Shown here piece after piece: positions 63,763 to 64,000 of a stretch of 64,000 nt of DNA. Position 1 is the first letter of the stretch. Each line of letters opens with the position of its first letter. A program made the position numbers and the translations under genes. The DNA is from Planctomicrobium piriforme (lineage in GTDB: Bacteria > Planctomycetota > Planctomycetia > Planctomycetales > Planctomycetaceae), in the NCBI RefSeq assembly GCF_900113665.1, contig NZ_FOQD01000008.1, positions 186,001 to 250,000 on the forward strand, written 5' to 3'. The notes under the pieces are model-generated. The model worked only from the letters and a program-made list of their open reading frames with translations. It did not search any database and was not told the DNA's origin.

Positions 63763-63797
63763 GAGGGGGAGACTCGCACCCTGCGAATCTCCCCCTC
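63763..63797 (-). terminator. Terminator-like hairpin downstream of the right-edge gene
   Basis: GAGGGGGAGA (63763-63772) pairs with TCTCCCCCTC (63788-63797), with TCGC/GCGA inside. On the minus strand, TTTATC follows. It lies 31 nt past the stop of the partial gene. Confidence 0.65.
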
Positions 63798-63828
63798 CAG
63801 TTTCAATTCAGATGTCAGTACCAGGCGT

Positions 63829-64000
63829 TCAGTTCACGCCTGGCAGCACCACTTCCGCATTCAGCATGCTGTCGATCCGGGCGACGCTGTCCATCAGGTG
63901 CGCCTTCGAATAGCTGTCGAGCGTTAATTTGTCGTTCGACAACAGCTTCTGGGCGGAATCACGCAGATTCACCAGGTGCATTCTGGTCAGCGTGCGGGCG
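63829..64000 (-). CDS. C-terminal end of a probable zinc-dependent metalloprotease, truncated by window edge
   Basis: The last 56 codons of a minus-strand gene, ending at the TGA complement at 63829-63831. The sequence (T-L-T-R-M-H-L-V-N-L-R-D-S-A; L-D-S-Y-S-K-A-H-L-M-D-S-V-A-R-I-D) is a helical tail reminiscent of the end of planctomycete zinc-dependent metalloproteases with DUF5117/DUF4953 domains. The catalytic part is outside the window, so the assignment is tentative. The coding character and the terminator after it support a real gene. Confidence 0.5.
   Translation of the reverse strand, partial: ARTLTRMHLVNLRDSAQKLLSNDKLTLDSYSKAHLMDSVARIDSMLNAEVVLPGVN

Overview
The window looks like a chromosomal piece of a planctomycete (Planctomycetota, probably Planctomycetales). 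The signs are a DUF1559 pseudopilin-type protein, a sulfatase with a CxAxR active site, a Ser/Thr kinase fused to a receiver-like module, DUF1570-type HExxH proteins, Pro/Ala-rich insertions in BamA and TatC, a GC-rich sequence and many short operons. I see no rRNA, tRNA, CRISPR array or intact transposase. Layout: 0-12.7 kb holds the end of an AAA ATPase, an HExxH lipoprotein, the kinase, carB, a thioredoxin-fold protein, a TPR membrane protein, an RluD-type pseudouridine synthase, an FAH-family hydrolase and an ACT-like protein. From 13.0 to 22.6 kb lies a complete Wsp-type chemosensory operon (MCP, CheW, CheR-TPR, CheW with a four-Cys N-terminus, CheA-REC, CheB). It ends in a WspR-like receiver joined to a PP2C/SpoIIE phosphatase instead of the usual GGDEF domain. 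From 22.7 to 31.9 kb come a MraY/WecA-type transferase, csrA, a PIN-TRAM protein, a sulfatase, a squalene-cyclase-like protein and a DUF116-prenyl-synthase fusion. From 32.0 to 35.1 kb is a lower-GC patch of small, mostly membrane, unrecognised genes. From 35.2 to 55.9 kb lie a zinc metallopeptidase, bamA, hpnH, small redox proteins, a STAS/RsbW-like pair, lpd and an E2 component, tatC, hemQ and secreted proteins. From 56.6 to 64 kb are a toxin-antitoxin pair, a TatD hydrolase, an SDR/TetR divergent pair, a glycosyltransferase and the end of a probable metalloprotease. Functional links: the Wsp-like operon probably senses a surface or envelope signal and drives a phosphatase, and the unlinked STAS/anti-sigma-like kinase pair at 43.7-44.6 kb is a possible target. 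The cyclase-like gene, the prenyl synthase fusion and hpnH suggest squalene or hopanoid metabolism. lpd and E2 belong to a 2-oxoacid dehydrogenase complex whose E1 is not in the window. The intergenic DNA is unusually structured. A 43-47 bp hairpin element occurs five times, always 8-42 nt after the stop codon of a plus-strand gene and always in the same orientation, with compensatory changes in its stem. At least eleven intergenic stretches are built of period-7 tandem repeats of different sequence, several starting at or containing a stop codon. There are also two adjacent 79/80-bp elements with matched inverted ends, and a 226-bp MITE-like element with 19-bp perfect inverted ends plus a nearby partial copy.
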